DNA from: Sulfitobacter albidus | GTDB lineage: Bacteria > Pseudomonadota > Alphaproteobacteria > Rhodobacterales > Rhodobacteraceae | Assembly: GCF_018200035.1 (NCBI RefSeq) | Contig: NZ_CP073581.1 | Location: 3,096,501 to 3,160,500, forward strand | Direction: 5' to 3' | DNA length: 64,000 nucleotides | In this document: positions 21,659 through 31,697 of the stretch, in pieces | Numbering within the stretch: position 1 is the first letter of the stretch | How the letters are laid out: each line of letters starts with the position of its first letter | Notes under the pieces: generated by a model | Told to the model about the DNA's origin: nothing | Databases searched by the model: none | What the model saw: only the letters and a program-made list of their open reading frames with translations | Position numbers and translations under genes: made by a program

Positions 21659-22402
21659 ATGACCGACAAGACCACGCATTTCGGCGCCCAGACAATCCCC
21701 GAGGATGAGAAGGCCGGCCGCGTGCGCACGCTCTTCTCTGACGTGGCCAACAAATACGACATTATGAACGACGTGATGAGCGTCGGCATCCACCGTCTCT
21801 GGAAAGAGGCGATGATGGATTGGCTCGCCCCGCGTCCCGGCCAGCGCCTGCTGGATGTGGCGGGTGGCACGGGCGACGTGTCGTTCAAATTCCTCAAACG
21901 CGCGGGCCACGGCCATGCAACCGTCTGCGACCTGACTGAAGGGATGCTGAACGAGGGCCGCAAACGCGCCGAAGCCGACGCCATGGGTGATAGCCTTGAT
22001 TGGGTGGTGGGCGACGCGATGGCCCTGCCGTTCGAGGACAATACATTCGACGTCTACACGATCTCTTTTGGCATCCGGAACGTCACCCGCCCGCAGGAGG
22101 CGCTGAACGAGGCGTACCGCGTCCTCAAACCCGGTGGCCGGCTGATGGTGCTGGAATTCAGCCAGCTGCCCAACCCGGCCATGCAAAAGGCCTACGACCT
22201 CTACAGCTTCAACGTGATCCCCAAGATGGGCGAGATCATCGCGAACGACCGCGACAGCTATCAGTACCTCGTCGAATCGATCCGCAACTTCCCCGATCAG
22301 GAGACCTTCCTCGGCATGGTGCGCGCGGCGGGGTTTGAGCAGGCGAAATACCGGAACCTGTCGATGGGCATTGCCTGCCTGCACTCCGGCTGGAAGATCT
22401 GA
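21659..22402 (+). CDS. ubiE: Ubiquinone biosynthesis C-methyltransferase UbiE
   Basis: A 247-residue class I SAM methyltransferase that methylates the C-2 position of the demethoxyubiquinol intermediate. The SAM-binding motif is [16 protein letters not shown] (about residues 62-77). UbiE signatures [17 protein letters not shown] and [24 protein letters not shown] are clear. ubiB follows after 5 bp, so ubiquinone synthesis genes form an operon here. Confidence 0.96.
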   Translation: MTDKTTHFGAQTIPEDEKAGRVRTLFSDVANKYDIMNDVMSVGIHRLWKEAMMDWLAPRPGQRLLDVAGGTGDVSFKFLKRAGHGHATVCDLTEGMLNEGRKRAEADAMGDSLDWVVGDAMALPFEDNTFDVYTISFGIRNVTRPQEALNEAYRVLKPGGRLMVLEFSQLPNPAMQKAYDLYSFNVIPKMGEIIANDRDSYQYLVESIRNFPDQETFLGMVRAAGFEQAKYRNLSMGIACLHSGWKI

Positions 22403-22407
22403 AGCGC

Positions 22408-23935
22408 GTGCGCGGTCCCCACAACATCTGGCGGCTGATCCGCACCGGCGCCACGCTGGAACGCACGGGCGCGATGAACTTTGTGCTCGACGCGTTCGAG
22501 GCACCCAAACCCGTGCGCTTTGTCGCGCGGATGCTGGCGATCCCGTTCAAGCCGCTGGGCTACAAGGGCGACCCGGCGCTGCCGCCCGCCACTCGCGCCC
22601 TGACGGCGCTGGGCCCCGCCTACATCAAATTCGGCCAGATCCTGTCGACCCGCCCCGATGTGGTGGGCGATGACATGGCGCTGCAACTGCGCGTCCTGCA
22701 GGACAAACTCCCCCCCTTTGGGATCGAGGCCGCCAAGGCCGAGGTCGAAAAGGAACTCGGCCAGCCCATCGACACCATCTATTCCGAATTCTCCGAACCG
22801 GTCGCTGCCGCCTCCATTGCGCAGGTCCACCGCGCGCGCCTTGCCGCCACGGGCGAAGAGGTCGCGGTCAAGGTGCTGCGCCCCGGCGTGGAACGCGCCT
22901 TCCGCAAGGACGTCGACGCCTTCTACCTCGCCGCCCGCATGGTCGAGCTTTTCTCCCCCGGCTCCCGCCGCCTGCGCCCGATGGACGTGATCGAACATTT
23001 CGACGGCGTCGTGCGCGGAGAGCTGGATCTGCGCCTCGAATCCTCCGCCGCGTCGGAATTCGCCCACAACACGCAGGACGACGAAGGGTTTGAGCTGCCC
23101 GCGATCAAATGGGATTATTCCGGTCGCCGCGTGATGACGCTGGGCTGGGCCACCGGCGTGCCCATGGGCGATAACGCCGCCATCGACGCCGCAGGTCACG
23201 ACCGGATCGAGCTGAGCGAGCGTATCCTCGGCCTCTTTCTGCAACACGCGCTGCGCGACGGGTATTTTCACGGCGACATGCACCAGGGCAATCTCAAGGT
23301 CGCCCCCAACGGCAACATCATCGCGTTCGATTTTGGCATCATGGGCCACATCGACGAATACACCCGCCGCGTCTACGCCGAGATCCTCTATGGCTTCATC
23401 CGCAAGGATTACAAACGCGTGGCCGAGGTGCACTTCGAGGCGGGCTATGTCCCGCCGACAAGGACGTCGATGAATTCGCCCGCGCCCTGCGCGCCGTGGG
23501 CGAGCCGATCTTTGGCATGGACGCCAGCCGCATCTCGATGGCGCGTCTGCTGGCCTATCTGTTTGAAGTGACCGAACGCTTTGGCATGGAAACCCGGACC
23601 GAGCTGATCTTGCTGCAACGCACCATGGTTGTCGTCGAAGGTGTCGCGCGCTCGCTTAATCCGCAGATGAACATCTGGCAGGTCGCAGCACCGGTCGTGA
23701 CCGACTACATCACCAAATCCATCGGGCCCAAGGCAGTGATTTCCGATCTCACGAAAACCGCCCGCGTGCTGTCACGATTCGGGCCGCGTTTGCCGGCGCT
23801 GGTCGAGGCGGCGCTGATCCGTCAGGCCGACCCGCCACCCCCGCGCGCCCGCCGTTCAAACGCTGGCTCGCGCTCGCCGCGGTTCTGGGGGCAACGGCGG
23901 CCTTTGCGCTGACCGCGATCATCGATCTTTTCTGA
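22408..23935 (+). CDS. ubiB: Ubiquinone biosynthesis protein UbiB (atypical kinase/ATPase), interrupted by two apparent one-base deletions
   Basis: UbiB-family (ADCK/ABC1) ATPase needed for ubiquinone synthesis. The GTG start at 22408 gives [14 protein letters not shown], with the KxGQ motif as [12 protein letters not shown] and the kinase-like core [11 protein letters not shown] and [13 protein letters not shown]. The frame breaks near 23456 (CCCGCC, expected one more C) and again between about 23838 and 23851. The second break leads into the normal membrane-anchoring end [17 protein letters not shown] that stops at 23935. Adding one base at each point gives 509 residues, the usual length. 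Both breaks lie in C-rich runs, so sequence error is likelier than a dead gene. Confidence 0.9.
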
Positions 23936-23945
23936 TCCGCGTCCC

Positions 23946-23973
23946 GCCCGGCGGCACCGCCGGGCAGCTTTTT
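23946..23973 (+). terminator. Terminator after ubiB
   Basis: Perfect 9-bp stem GCCCGGCGG-CA-CCGCCGGGC followed by AGCTTTTT, 10 bp past the ubiB stop. Confidence 0.88.
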
Positions 23974-24032
23974 CCCAAACGCATCGTGTCACACATCGTA
24001 TGCACTGCCTGTGCACAGGCTGTGTACGCCGA

Positions 24033-25211
24033 TCATACACGCTCAATCGCCATCGCGATGCCCTGCCCACCGCCGATGCACATCGTGATCAGCGCGCGTT
24101 TTCCACCCGTGCGCTCCAACTCATAAAGCGCCTTCACGGTGATGATCGCGCCCGTCGCGCCCACCGGATGACCCAGCGCAATCGCGCCGCCGTTGGGGTT
24201 CACCCGCGCCGGATCAAACCCCAACGCATGGCTCACCGCCAGCGCCTGCGCGGCAAAAGCCTCATTGCTTTCAATGACATCAAAGTCATCAACGTTCAGG
24301 CCAGTCTTCTCCAGCAGGCGGGTCACCGCAGGGATCGGCCCGATGCCCATGACCTCGGGTCGCACGCCCGCGTGGGCATATCCCACGATCCGCGCGCGGG
24401 GCTTAAGCCCTGCGGCGTCGGCCGCCGAGGCCCGCGCCAGCACCACCGCCGCCGCGCCATCGTTGATTCCACTGGCATTTCCCGCCGTCACCGACCCCTC
24501 CTTGCGGAAAACCGGCCGCAGCGACGCAAGCTTCTCCGCCGTTGTCGCCTTAGGGTGCTCATCCTCTTGAAACATAACGGTTTCTCGGCCGCGCTTGACC
24601 TCAACCGGCACGATCTGATCCGTGAAATATCCCGCCGAAATCGCCGCCGCCGCCCGTTCCTGACTGGTCAGGGCAAAGGCATCCTGCGCCGCGCGGCTCA
24701 CATCATGCTCGCCCGCGACATTCTCTGCCGTGACCCCCATATGCCCGGTGCCAAAAGGGCAGTTCAACGTACCAAGCATCATATCCAAGCCTTTGACATC
24801 GCCCATTTTTTGCCCCCAGCGCGCGGCGGGCAGGATGAACGGGGACCGACTCATGCATTCCGCGCCACCGGCCAGCGCGAACTCCGCGTCGCCCAGCATC
24901 AGCGACTGCGCCGCCGAGACGATCGCCTGCACACCCGAACCGCACAGCCGGTTCACGTTCATCGCGGGTACTGCATCGGGCACGCCCGCCTCCATCGCGG
25001 CAACGCGGCTGAGGTACATGTCGCGGGGTTCAGTGTTGATAACATTGCCAAAAACCACATGGCCGATTTGCCCGCCCTCGACGCCCGCGCGTGCCAAAGC
25101 CTCCCGTGCGACCGTGGCCCCAAGGGCCGTCGGCGGGGTGCCCGCAAGGCTGCCGCCAAAGGTGCCGATCGCGGTGCGCGCACCGCCGAGGATGACGATA
25201 TCGTCTGACAT
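24033..25211 (-). CDS. Acetyl-CoA C-acyltransferase (thiolase family, BktB-like)
   Basis: A 392-residue thiolase that joins or cleaves acyl-CoA and acetyl-CoA. Catalytic residues visible: Cys90 in NRLCGSGVQAI, the His in ALGHPVGATGA and the C-terminal Cys in CIGGGQGIAMAIERV. The start at 25211 is supported by GGGAGAG. An upstream in-frame ATG at 25376 would add residues foreign to the family. It could serve beta-oxidation or acetoacetyl-CoA/beta-ketoacyl-CoA synthesis, and chain-length preference cannot be read from sequence. The XRE-cupin regulator starts 116 bp away in the other direction. Confidence 0.92.
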   Translation of the reverse strand: MSDDIVILGGARTAIGTFGGSLAGTPPTALGATVAREALARAGVEGGQIGHVVFGNVINTEPRDMYLSRVAAMEAGVPDAVPAMNVNRLCGSGVQAIVSAAQSLMLGDAEFALAGGAECMSRSPFILPAARWGQKMGDVKGLDMMLGTLNCPFGTGHMGVTAENVAGEHDVSRAAQDAFALTSQERAAAAISAGYFTDQIVPVEVKRGRETVMFQEDEHPKATTAEKLASLRPVFRKEGSVTAGNASGINDGAAAVVLARASAADAAGLKPRARIVGYAHAGVRPEVMGIGPIPAVTRLLEKTGLNVDDFDVIESNEAFAAQALAVSHALGFDPARVNPNGGAIALGHPVGATGAIITVKALYELERTGGKRALITMCIGGGQGIAMAIERV

Positions 25212-25326
25212 GAATTCTCTCCCGTTTGGATTTGGCGCAACTATGCCGCCCGGTTGATACCCTGTCAGCCCCGACGTGCCGTCACGCCGCTTGACAGCCG
25301 GGCGCTTCGCCAGCAGACATTCCGCC

Positions 25327-25893
25327 ATGACGGATTCCGCCGACGCCATCCTGACCCAACTGCCCGCCCGCCTCAAAGAGGCGCGGCGCGGTCAGGGGTT
25401 GTCGCTGGATGCGGTGGCCAAACTGTCGGGCGTCAGCCGGTCAATGGTCAGCCAGATCGAACGGGGCGAAAGCTCCCCCACGATTGCGACGCTTTGGAAT
25501 CTGACCCGCGCGTTACAGGTTGATTTTGCGGGACTTTTGGACGGCCCGCAGGCCGCCGCGCGGATCGAAGTGCTGCGCAATGGCGAGGCGCCCATGATCT
25601 CGAACCTCGGGACGGGGTGCCGCATCCGCATCCTTTCTCCGCCCGAAGAGGCCGGGCGGCATGAGGTCTACGATCTGCGCATCGATGCGGGCGGGATCCT
25701 CGACAGTGCGCCGCACACCCGTGGCGCGCGTGAGCATCTGACCGTGATTGAAGGCACTGCCCGCGTGACCAGCGGCGAAAGCACCGAAACACTCGGCGCA
25801 GGCGATACCGCCCGCTATGCCGCGGATGTGGCACACAGCATAGCGGCAGCGGACAGCCCGCTGCGGGCGTTTCTTGTCGTTCAGGACGCATAA
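25327..25893 (+). CDS. XRE-family transcriptional regulator with C-terminal cupin domain
   Basis: 188 residues: an N-terminal helix-turn-helix (about 12-65: LSLDAVAKLSGVSRSMVSQI, ERGESSPTIATLWNL) and a C-terminal cupin (about 105-185) that usually senses a small molecule. Such MerR-unrelated HTH-cupin proteins often control a neighbouring amino-acid or amine pathway. It lies 76 bp upstream of kbl-tdh on the same strand, so control of threonine breakdown is a reasonable inference. The start at 25327 matches the typical N-terminal region. The ligand is unknown. Confidence 0.88.
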   Translation: MTDSADAILTQLPARLKEARRGQGLSLDAVAKLSGVSRSMVSQIERGESSPTIATLWNLTRALQVDFAGLLDGPQAAARIEVLRNGEAPMISNLGTGCRIRILSPPEEAGRHEVYDLRIDAGGILDSAPHTRGAREHLTVIEGTARVTSGESTETLGAGDTARYAADVAHSIAAADSPLRAFLVVQDA

Positions 25894-25969
25894 ATCCGAA
25901 ATAGTGGAAAATTTCTGTTTCACCGGATAATCCGTTATGCTACCTCCGCCTCCAACATAGGAGACGAAG

Positions 25970-27157
25970 ATGATTCAGGCCTACCTCGACCATATCAACG
26001 ACACACTTGGCCAGATTGACGCCGACGGCATGATGAAACGCGAGCGGATGATCACGTCACCGCAGGGCGGACAGGTGCAGGTCGGCGGGCATGAGGTCAT
26101 CAACCTGTGCGCCAATAATTACTTGGGGCTAGCCGACCATCCCGACCTGATCGCGGCGGCGCAGGGCGCCATGGCGCCCAAAGGGTTCGGGATGGCCTCG
26201 GTACGTTTCATCTGCGGCACGCAGGACATTCACCGCCAGCTTGAGCAGCGCCTCGCCGGGTTCCTCGGCATGGAGGACTCGATCCTGTTTGCCGCCTGTT
26301 TCGACGCCAATGGCGGCCTGTTCGAGCCGCTGCTGGGCCCCGAGGATGCCGTGATCTCGGACGCGCTGAACCATGCCAGCATCATCGACGGTATTCGGCT
26401 GTGCAAGGCGCGCCGCTACCGCTACGCCAACAACGACATGACCGATCTCGAAGGGCAGCTGAAGCAGGCCCGCGCGGACGGGGCGCGGTTCGTGATGATC
26501 GCTACGGACGGGGTTTTCAGCATGGATGGCACGCTCGCCGATCTGAAGGGGATCGAGGCGCTGGCAGCGAAATACGATGCGCTGGTAATGGTCGACGATT
26601 GCCACGCAACGGGGTTCATGGGGCCAAAGGGGGAGGGCACCCCGGCCCATGCAGGCGCCCGCGTCGACATCCTGAGCGGTACGTTGGGCAAGGCGCTGGG
26701 CGGCGCCATCGGCGGCTATATCGCCGGGCCGCAACCGGTGATCGACCTGCTGCGCCAACGCGCGCGGCCCTATCTGTTTTCCAACTCCCTGCCGCCGGCC
26801 ATCGTCGCCGCCGGTCTGCGCGCGATTGATCTGGTCGAGGCGGGCGATGACCTGCGCGCGCGGTTGTTCGAGAATACGCGCTACTGGCGGGCCGGGCTGA
26901 CCGATCTGGGATTTGATCTGCTACCGGGGGAGCATCCGATTGTACCGGTCATGCTGGGTGAGGCGCAGCTGGCACAGGATATGGCGGCGCGGCTCTTTGA
27001 TGAGGGAGTCTATGTCAGCGGGTTTTTCTTTCCGGTGGTGCCGCGCGGGCAGGCGCGCATCCGCACCCAGATGAACGCTGCGCTGGACCGTGCGACGCTG
27101 GACCGTGCGCTGGATGCCTTCGCCACGGCGGGCCGCGCCTGCGGGGTGATCGCATGA
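25970..27157 (+). CDS. kbl: Glycine C-acetyltransferase (2-amino-3-ketobutyrate CoA ligase)
   Basis: A 395-residue PLP enzyme of the alpha-oxoamine synthase family. It splits 2-amino-3-ketobutyrate with CoA into glycine and acetyl-CoA. The PLP-binding Lys is in [16 protein letters not shown]. Other family marks are [12 protein letters not shown] near residue 50, [11 protein letters not shown] and the YLFSNSLPP stretch. A GGAGA ribosome-binding site precedes the start. It overlaps tdh by 4 bp, so the two-step pathway from threonine to glycine is encoded as one unit. Confidence 0.97.
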   Translation: MIQAYLDHINDTLGQIDADGMMKRERMITSPQGGQVQVGGHEVINLCANNYLGLADHPDLIAAAQGAMAPKGFGMASVRFICGTQDIHRQLEQRLAGFLGMEDSILFAACFDANGGLFEPLLGPEDAVISDALNHASIIDGIRLCKARRYRYANNDMTDLEGQLKQARADGARFVMIATDGVFSMDGTLADLKGIEALAAKYDALVMVDDCHATGFMGPKGEGTPAHAGARVDILSGTLGKALGGAIGGYIAGPQPVIDLLRQRARPYLFSNSLPPAIVAAGLRAIDLVEAGDDLRARLFENTRYWRAGLTDLGFDLLPGEHPIVPVMLGEAQLAQDMAARLFDEGVYVSGFFFPVVPRGQARIRTQMNAALDRATLDRALDAFATAGRACGVIA

Positions 27158-28194
27158 GCAACGAGATGATGGCGCTGGCCAAGCTGCACCCGCGTGCGGG
27201 GCTGTGGCAGACCACCGCGCCGGTGCCGGAAATCGGGGCGGACGATGTGCTGATCCGTGTGAACAAGACGGGGATCTGCGGCACCGACATGCACATCTGG
27301 CACTGGGACGATTGGGCGGCGGCGACCGTGCCGGTGCCGCTGATCACCGGCCATGAATTCGCGGGCGAGATCGTCGAGATCGGTCGCAACGTCGAGGGGC
27401 TGACCCTTGGCCAGCGCTGCTCTGGCGAGGGGCATCTGATTGGCAAGACCTCCCGGCAGAGCCGCGCGGGGAAGTTCCACCTTGATCCCGGTACGCGGGG
27501 GATTGGCGTGAACGAACAGGGCGCCTTTGCCGAATACTTGCGGCTGCCCGCGTTCAACGTGGTGCCACTTCCTGACAGTATCGACGACGACATCGGCGCG
27601 ATCCTCGACCCATTGGGGAATGCCGTGCACACCGCGCTCAGCTTTGATCTGTTGGGGGAGGATGTGCTGATTACGGGAGCCGGGCCCATCGGGATCATGG
27701 CCGCTGCCGTCGCGCGGCATGCGGGCGCCCGGCATGTGGTCATCACCGACGTGAACCCGGACCGGCTGGCGCTGGCGGCGCAGGTGACGGATGTCACGCC
27801 CGTCGACGTGCGTTCCGAAGATCTGCGCGACGTGATCGCACTGTTGCGGATGAAGCAGGGGTTTGACGTGGGGCTTGAGATGTCGGGCAATGCCGCCGCC
27901 TTCGATCAGATGGTCGAGGCGATGACCATGGGGGGCCGCATCGCGATGCTGGGCATCCCGCCGGGACACAGCGCCGTTGATTGGAGCCGCATCGTGTTCA
28001 AGGCCCTGACGATCAAGGGCGTCTACGGGCGCGAGATCTTCGAGACATGGTATAAGATGATCGCCATGCTGGAGAACGGGCTGGACGTCTCGCGCGTCAT
28101 CACCCACCGCTTTGCCGCGCGGGATTTCGCGGCAGGTTTCGCCGCGATGGCCGACGGCAGCGCGGGCAAGGTTGTGCTGGACTGGCGCGGGTGA
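27154..28194 (+). CDS. tdh: L-threonine 3-dehydrogenase, without the structural zinc cysteines
   Basis: A 346-residue medium-chain zinc alcohol dehydrogenase that oxidises threonine to 2-amino-3-ketobutyrate, which Kbl then cleaves. Catalytic-zinc ligands are visible in [10 protein letters not shown] (Cys) and [10 protein letters not shown] (His-Glu), and the NAD-binding motif is [14 protein letters not shown]. In E. coli Tdh four cysteines of the structural zinc loop lie in CGHCRNCRGGRTHLC. The aligned stretch here is [15 protein letters not shown], with none of them. The overall match is full length, so the role in threonine degradation is well supported. Confidence 0.96.
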   Translation: MSNEMMALAKLHPRAGLWQTTAPVPEIGADDVLIRVNKTGICGTDMHIWHWDDWAAATVPVPLITGHEFAGEIVEIGRNVEGLTLGQRCSGEGHLIGKTSRQSRAGKFHLDPGTRGIGVNEQGAFAEYLRLPAFNVVPLPDSIDDDIGAILDPLGNAVHTALSFDLLGEDVLITGAGPIGIMAAAVARHAGARHVVITDVNPDRLALAAQVTDVTPVDVRSEDLRDVIALLRMKQGFDVGLEMSGNAAAFDQMVEAMTMGGRIAMLGIPPGHSAVDWSRIVFKALTIKGVYGREIFETWYKMIAMLENGLDVSRVITHRFAARDFAAGFAAMADGSAGKVVLDWRG

Positions 28195-28225
28195 ACCATC
28201 CGGGCCCACGGCGCGTTCCCCTTGC

Positions 28226-29221
28226 ATGATCAAAAAGACAGTGCACCGAACCCTATGGCAGCTGGAACGCGGGATTGACCGTATCCGGGGCCAGCGAAAC
28301 CCCAACCGCGTGATTGATCCCTATCTGGGTTACGCCGATGGCGATGCCGTCATCGTGCGGGGCCGCGTCCTTGCCGCGCTGCGCCGGAACGCGCCCACCG
28401 AGGGGCAATCGCGCTGGCAGAATTTGCGCCAGATTTTCAACCTCTTTTTCACCGATGAGGTCGCCGCCGTTGAGGTCGAAGCGGTGGGTGTGCGCGGGAT
28501 GAGCGACGAGGAGGGGTATTTCACCCTGCGTGTCCCGCTGCAACCGCAGCCCGGCTGGGTCGAGGTGCCCGTGCGTATCACCGGGGGTGAGGATCATACG
28601 GTATGCCCGGCGCTGATCCCTGATCCGCAGGCGTCGTTTGGGGTGCTGTCGGACATCGACGATACCGTGCTTCAGACCGGGGCCTATTCACTGGCCCGCA
28701 ACCTCTGGACGTCTTTCACAGGGAACGCGCTGACCCGCAAGATCTTTCCCGATGCAGTGACGTTCATGCAGGCGCTGAGTGCCAACGGGCGCAATCCGAT
28801 CTATTTCATCAGTTCCAGCCCGTGGAACCTGCACAGCTTTCTGCGGGCGATCTTTGACCGGGCGGGATTGGTCAAGGGGCCGATGTTTCTGCGCGATCTG
28901 GGGCTGGGGGAGCAGCAGTTCATCTCCGGTACACACGGCGATCACAAAGGACGCGCGATTGATACGATGATGCAGGCAAATCCGACGCTGCGCTACGTTC
29001 TGGTGGGCGATACCGGTCAGCACGATGCCTTTGTCTACCGCGATGCGGTGGCGCGTCATCCGGGCCGTGTGGCCGCCGTGGTCCTGCGTGAGCCCAAGCC
29101 CGGCGCCGATGCCAAAAGCCTCGCCGCGATCAAGACGGTCGAGGCGGCGGGTGTGCCAGTCTTCCACCGGCCCGACTTCACCGGATTGGCTGATACGCTT
29201 ACCAAAGGGCCTCTTGCCTAG
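28226..29221 (+). CDS. App1-like phosphatidate phosphatase (DUF2183)
   Basis: A 331-residue protein with a C-terminal HAD-type phosphatase domain of the App1/DUF2183 family: SDIDDTVLQTG (DxDxT catalytic motif at about residue 143), NPIYFISSSPWNL and VLVGDTGQHDAFVY. Yeast App1 removes phosphate from phosphatidic acid, but the bacterial substrate is not established. I use the ATG at 28226 (MIKKTVHRTLWQLERG), 31 bp after tdh, because an earlier in-frame start at 28112 would lie inside tdh. Its end overlaps the convergent phosphatase gene by 4 bp. Confidence 0.88.
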   Translation: MIKKTVHRTLWQLERGIDRIRGQRNPNRVIDPYLGYADGDAVIVRGRVLAALRRNAPTEGQSRWQNLRQIFNLFFTDEVAAVEVEAVGVRGMSDEEGYFTLRVPLQPQPGWVEVPVRITGGEDHTVCPALIPDPQASFGVLSDIDDTVLQTGAYSLARNLWTSFTGNALTRKIFPDAVTFMQALSANGRNPIYFISSSPWNLHSFLRAIFDRAGLVKGPMFLRDLGLGEQQFISGTHGDHKGRAIDTMMQANPTLRYVLVGDTGQHDAFVYRDAVARHPGRVAAVVLREPKPGADAKSLAAIKTVEAAGVPVFHRPDFTGLADTLTKGPLA

Positions 29222-29946
29222 GCTGTCAGCGGAATCCGGCCCTTGTCCGTCAGCTGCCAGCACTGCACCCCTTCAAACACCACCGCCGCCAGAGGGTTGC
29301 CATAGCCTGCGCCCGCGTCGAGGTTGATGCGAGGGCCATAATGGGCTGCTGTCTCGACTGGCGTGTGACCGTGTACGATCAGCTTCGGATGCGGGCCGGG
29401 ATGGATATGGAACTCCTTACGGATCCACAGCAGATCATGCTCTGTCTGCCGATCCAGCGGTACGCCGCCACGGATGCCTGCATGCGCAAAGAACAGATCG
29501 TCGGTTTCGAAACTCAACGGACGGCTGCGCAGAAAATCCGCGTGCGCCTGCGGCACGGCCTCAAGTGCGGCGGCATGAACCGCCTCTTGGCGCATCCGGG
29601 GCGTGACTTCTACCCCGTAGGATGCGAGCGTCGTATCGCCGCCGAGCCGTGGGTGGAGCCAGTAAAGCTCCACCGGCAAATGGGCGTCGTGCTGCGGGTA
29701 GTCGCGCAGGAACCATTCGAACATGCGGTCGTGATTGCCCTTCAGGCAGTGCCAGTTCTTGCCCGCCGCAAGCCCCGCAATCAGATGATCCAGAACGCCC
29801 GAACTATCAGGGCCTCGGTCGGTATAGTCTCCGACAAAAACAATCTGCGCCTCCGGCCCACCGTCCACCTCGATCAGATCCAGCACGCGGGTCAACTCGG
29901 CCAGCTGGCCGTGGATGTCGCCGATGGCGTAGAGGGGACGGGTCAT
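29218..29946 (-). CDS. Calcineurin-like metallophosphatase (PP2A/bis(5'-nucleosyl)-tetraphosphatase-like)
   Basis: A 242-residue phosphoesterase with all the metal-binding blocks: GDIHGQ near residue 8, GDYTDRGPDS near 39, GNHDRMFEW near 72 and VHGHTPVETA near 192. It belongs with bacterial serine/threonine phosphatases and ApaH-like enzymes. The true substrate (phosphoprotein or dinucleotide) cannot be told apart here. It starts 56 bp downstream of the serA stop in the same direction, after the serA terminator. Confidence 0.9.
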   Translation of the reverse strand: MTRPLYAIGDIHGQLAELTRVLDLIEVDGGPEAQIVFVGDYTDRGPDSSGVLDHLIAGLAAGKNWHCLKGNHDRMFEWFLRDYPQHDAHLPVELYWLHPRLGGDTTLASYGVEVTPRMRQEAVHAAALEAVPQAHADFLRSRPLSFETDDLFFAHAGIRGGVPLDRQTEHDLLWIRKEFHIHPGPHPKLIVHGHTPVETAAHYGPRINLDAGAGYGNPLAAVVFEGVQCWQLTDKGRIPLTA

Positions 29947-29963
29947 CGCGCGCTCCGCTGCTG

Positions 29964-29995
29964 AAAAAGGCGCGGCCCGCTGAGAGGGCCGCGCC
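29964..29995 (-). terminator. Terminator after serA
   Basis: On the minus strand a perfect 10-bp stem GGCGCGGCCC / GGGCCGCGCC with a 7-base loop, followed by TTTTTC, 7 bp beyond the serA stop. It closes the serC-serA transcript. Confidence 0.93.
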
Positions 29996-30001
29996 AGATG
30001 A

Positions 30002-31603
30002 TTAGGCGCCTGCTACGTCGAATTCCAGCACTTTGATCTGGGTGAATTTGCCGGTATCTGCCAGATCCTTCAGCGCGGGCTGCGGCACGGGCGCGTCGAC
30101 GTACAAAAGCGCGATCGCCTCGCCCTTTACCGCCGCACGGCCAAGGGTAAAGTTCGCGATATTGACGTTGTTGCGGCCCATGGTCTCGCCCAGCGCGCCG
30201 ATGATGCCCGGCACGTCCTCATTGGTGGTATAGACCATGTGGCGGCCCACTTCGGCGTCGATATTGATGCCCTTGATCTGGATAAACCGGGGCTTGCCGT
30301 CCGAGAATACCGTACCCGCGATCGACCGCTCGCGTTTGTCCGTCACGACCGTCACTTTGATATACCCATCGAAAGAGCCGGATTTATCCTGATTGGTGGT
30401 CGAGATCTGGATGCCCTTTTCGCGGGCGACAACGGGGGCGGAGACCATGTTCACGTCCGGGTTGGCGCGCTTCATGATGCCAGCAACAACACCGCAGTTC
30501 AGCGCGTCGAGGTTCATATCGGCCACGACCCCGTCGTAGAGGATATTGATCGCCTTGATCGGCTCGTCCGTCATCTGGCCGGTAAAGGCGCCCAGATGCC
30601 CGGCAAGGCTCAGCCATGGCCCCATGACCTGTGCTTCCTCGGCGGTGACGGATGGCATGTTGAGCGCGTTGCTGACAGCACCTGTCAGCAAGTAGTCCGA
30701 CATCTGCTCGGCCACCTGCAGGGCGACGTTTTCCTGCGCCTCGGTTGTGGCGGCGCCAAGGTGAGGTGTGCAGACCACGTTGGGCAGGTTGAACAGCGGG
30801 TTCTCGGTGGCCGGTTCCTGCGCGAATACGTCAAAGGCGGCCCCGGCGACGTGACCGGATTTCAGCAGATCGGCCAGCGCCTCTTCGTCGACCAGTCCGC
30901 CGCGCGCGCAGTTGACGATGCGCACGCCCTTCTTGGTTTTCTCAAGGTTTTCGCGGCTCAGGATGTTGGCGGTCGCGTCGGTGAACGGCACGTGCAGGGT
31001 GATAAAGTCGGCGCGCGACAGCAACTCGTCCAGCTCGACCTTCTCAACGCCCATCTTCTTGGCCTTTTCCTCGCCGAGGAAGGGATCGTAGGCGATGACC
31101 TTCATCTTCAAACCGCGTGCGCGGTCGCAGACGATGCCGCCGATGTTGCCTGCGCCGATCACGCCCAGTGTCTTGCCGGTCAGCTCGACGCCCATGAACT
31201 TGGATTTCTCCCATTTGCCCGCGTGGGTCGAGGCGCTCGCCTCGGGGATCTGGCGCGCGACCGCGAACATCATGGCGATGGCGTGCTCGGCCGTGGTGAT
31301 CATGTTGCCGAAGGGCGTGTTCATCACGATCACGCCCTGCTTGCTGGCGGCATCCTTGTCGATGTTGTCGGTGCCGATGCCCGCGCGGCCGATGACCTTG
31401 AGGTTGGGCGCTGCGGCGAGAATTTTCTCCGTCACCTTGGTGGCGGAGCGAATGGCGAGACCATCATAGTTGCCGATGATTTCGGCCAGCTTGTCCTTGT
31501 CCTTACCCAAATCGGGCTGGAAATCGACGTCGATGCCGCGATCTTTGAAGATTTGCACGGCGGCGTCGGAGAGTTTGTCGGAGATGAGTACTTTGGGAGC
31601 CAT
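30002..31603 (-). CDS. serA: D-3-phosphoglycerate dehydrogenase
   Basis: A 533-residue long-form SerA that oxidises 3-phosphoglycerate, the first step of serine synthesis. The NAD-binding motif is GVIGAGNIGGIV. Catalytic-site blocks include VNCARGGLVDEEAL and TPHLGAATTEAQENV. An intervening (ASB) domain and a C-terminal ACT domain (about 460-533: VYTTNEDVPGIIGALGETM) suggest serine feedback. The start at 31603 (MAPKVLISDKLSD) is the family start, although the frame is open further upstream. serC precedes it by 94 bp on the same strand. Confidence 0.97.
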   Translation of the reverse strand: MAPKVLISDKLSDAAVQIFKDRGIDVDFQPDLGKDKDKLAEIIGNYDGLAIRSATKVTEKILAAAPNLKVIGRAGIGTDNIDKDAASKQGVIVMNTPFGNMITTAEHAIAMMFAVARQIPEASASTHAGKWEKSKFMGVELTGKTLGVIGAGNIGGIVCDRARGLKMKVIAYDPFLGEEKAKKMGVEKVELDELLSRADFITLHVPFTDATANILSRENLEKTKKGVRIVNCARGGLVDEEALADLLKSGHVAGAAFDVFAQEPATENPLFNLPNVVCTPHLGAATTEAQENVALQVAEQMSDYLLTGAVSNALNMPSVTAEEAQVMGPWLSLAGHLGAFTGQMTDEPIKAINILYDGVVADMNLDALNCGVVAGIMKRANPDVNMVSAPVVAREKGIQISTTNQDKSGSFDGYIKVTVVTDKRERSIAGTVFSDGKPRFIQIKGINIDAEVGRHMVYTTNEDVPGIIGALGETMGRNNVNIANFTLGRAAVKGEAIALLYVDAPVPQPALKDLADTGKFTQIKVLEFDVAGA

Positions 31604-31697
31604 TTGGGTGGTCCTTTTCCATAAGAATTCTGTCGGGGGATGCGCCCCCGCCCGAGGTCGGGCGAGGAGCGGCTGAAGGCCAGCGAGGAGCCGTGGA

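Noticed and set aside
21578..22504. Upstream extension of the mutM frame
   Set aside because: It would bury the catalytic N-terminal Pro-Glu of MutM, and the region encodes ubiE on the other strand.
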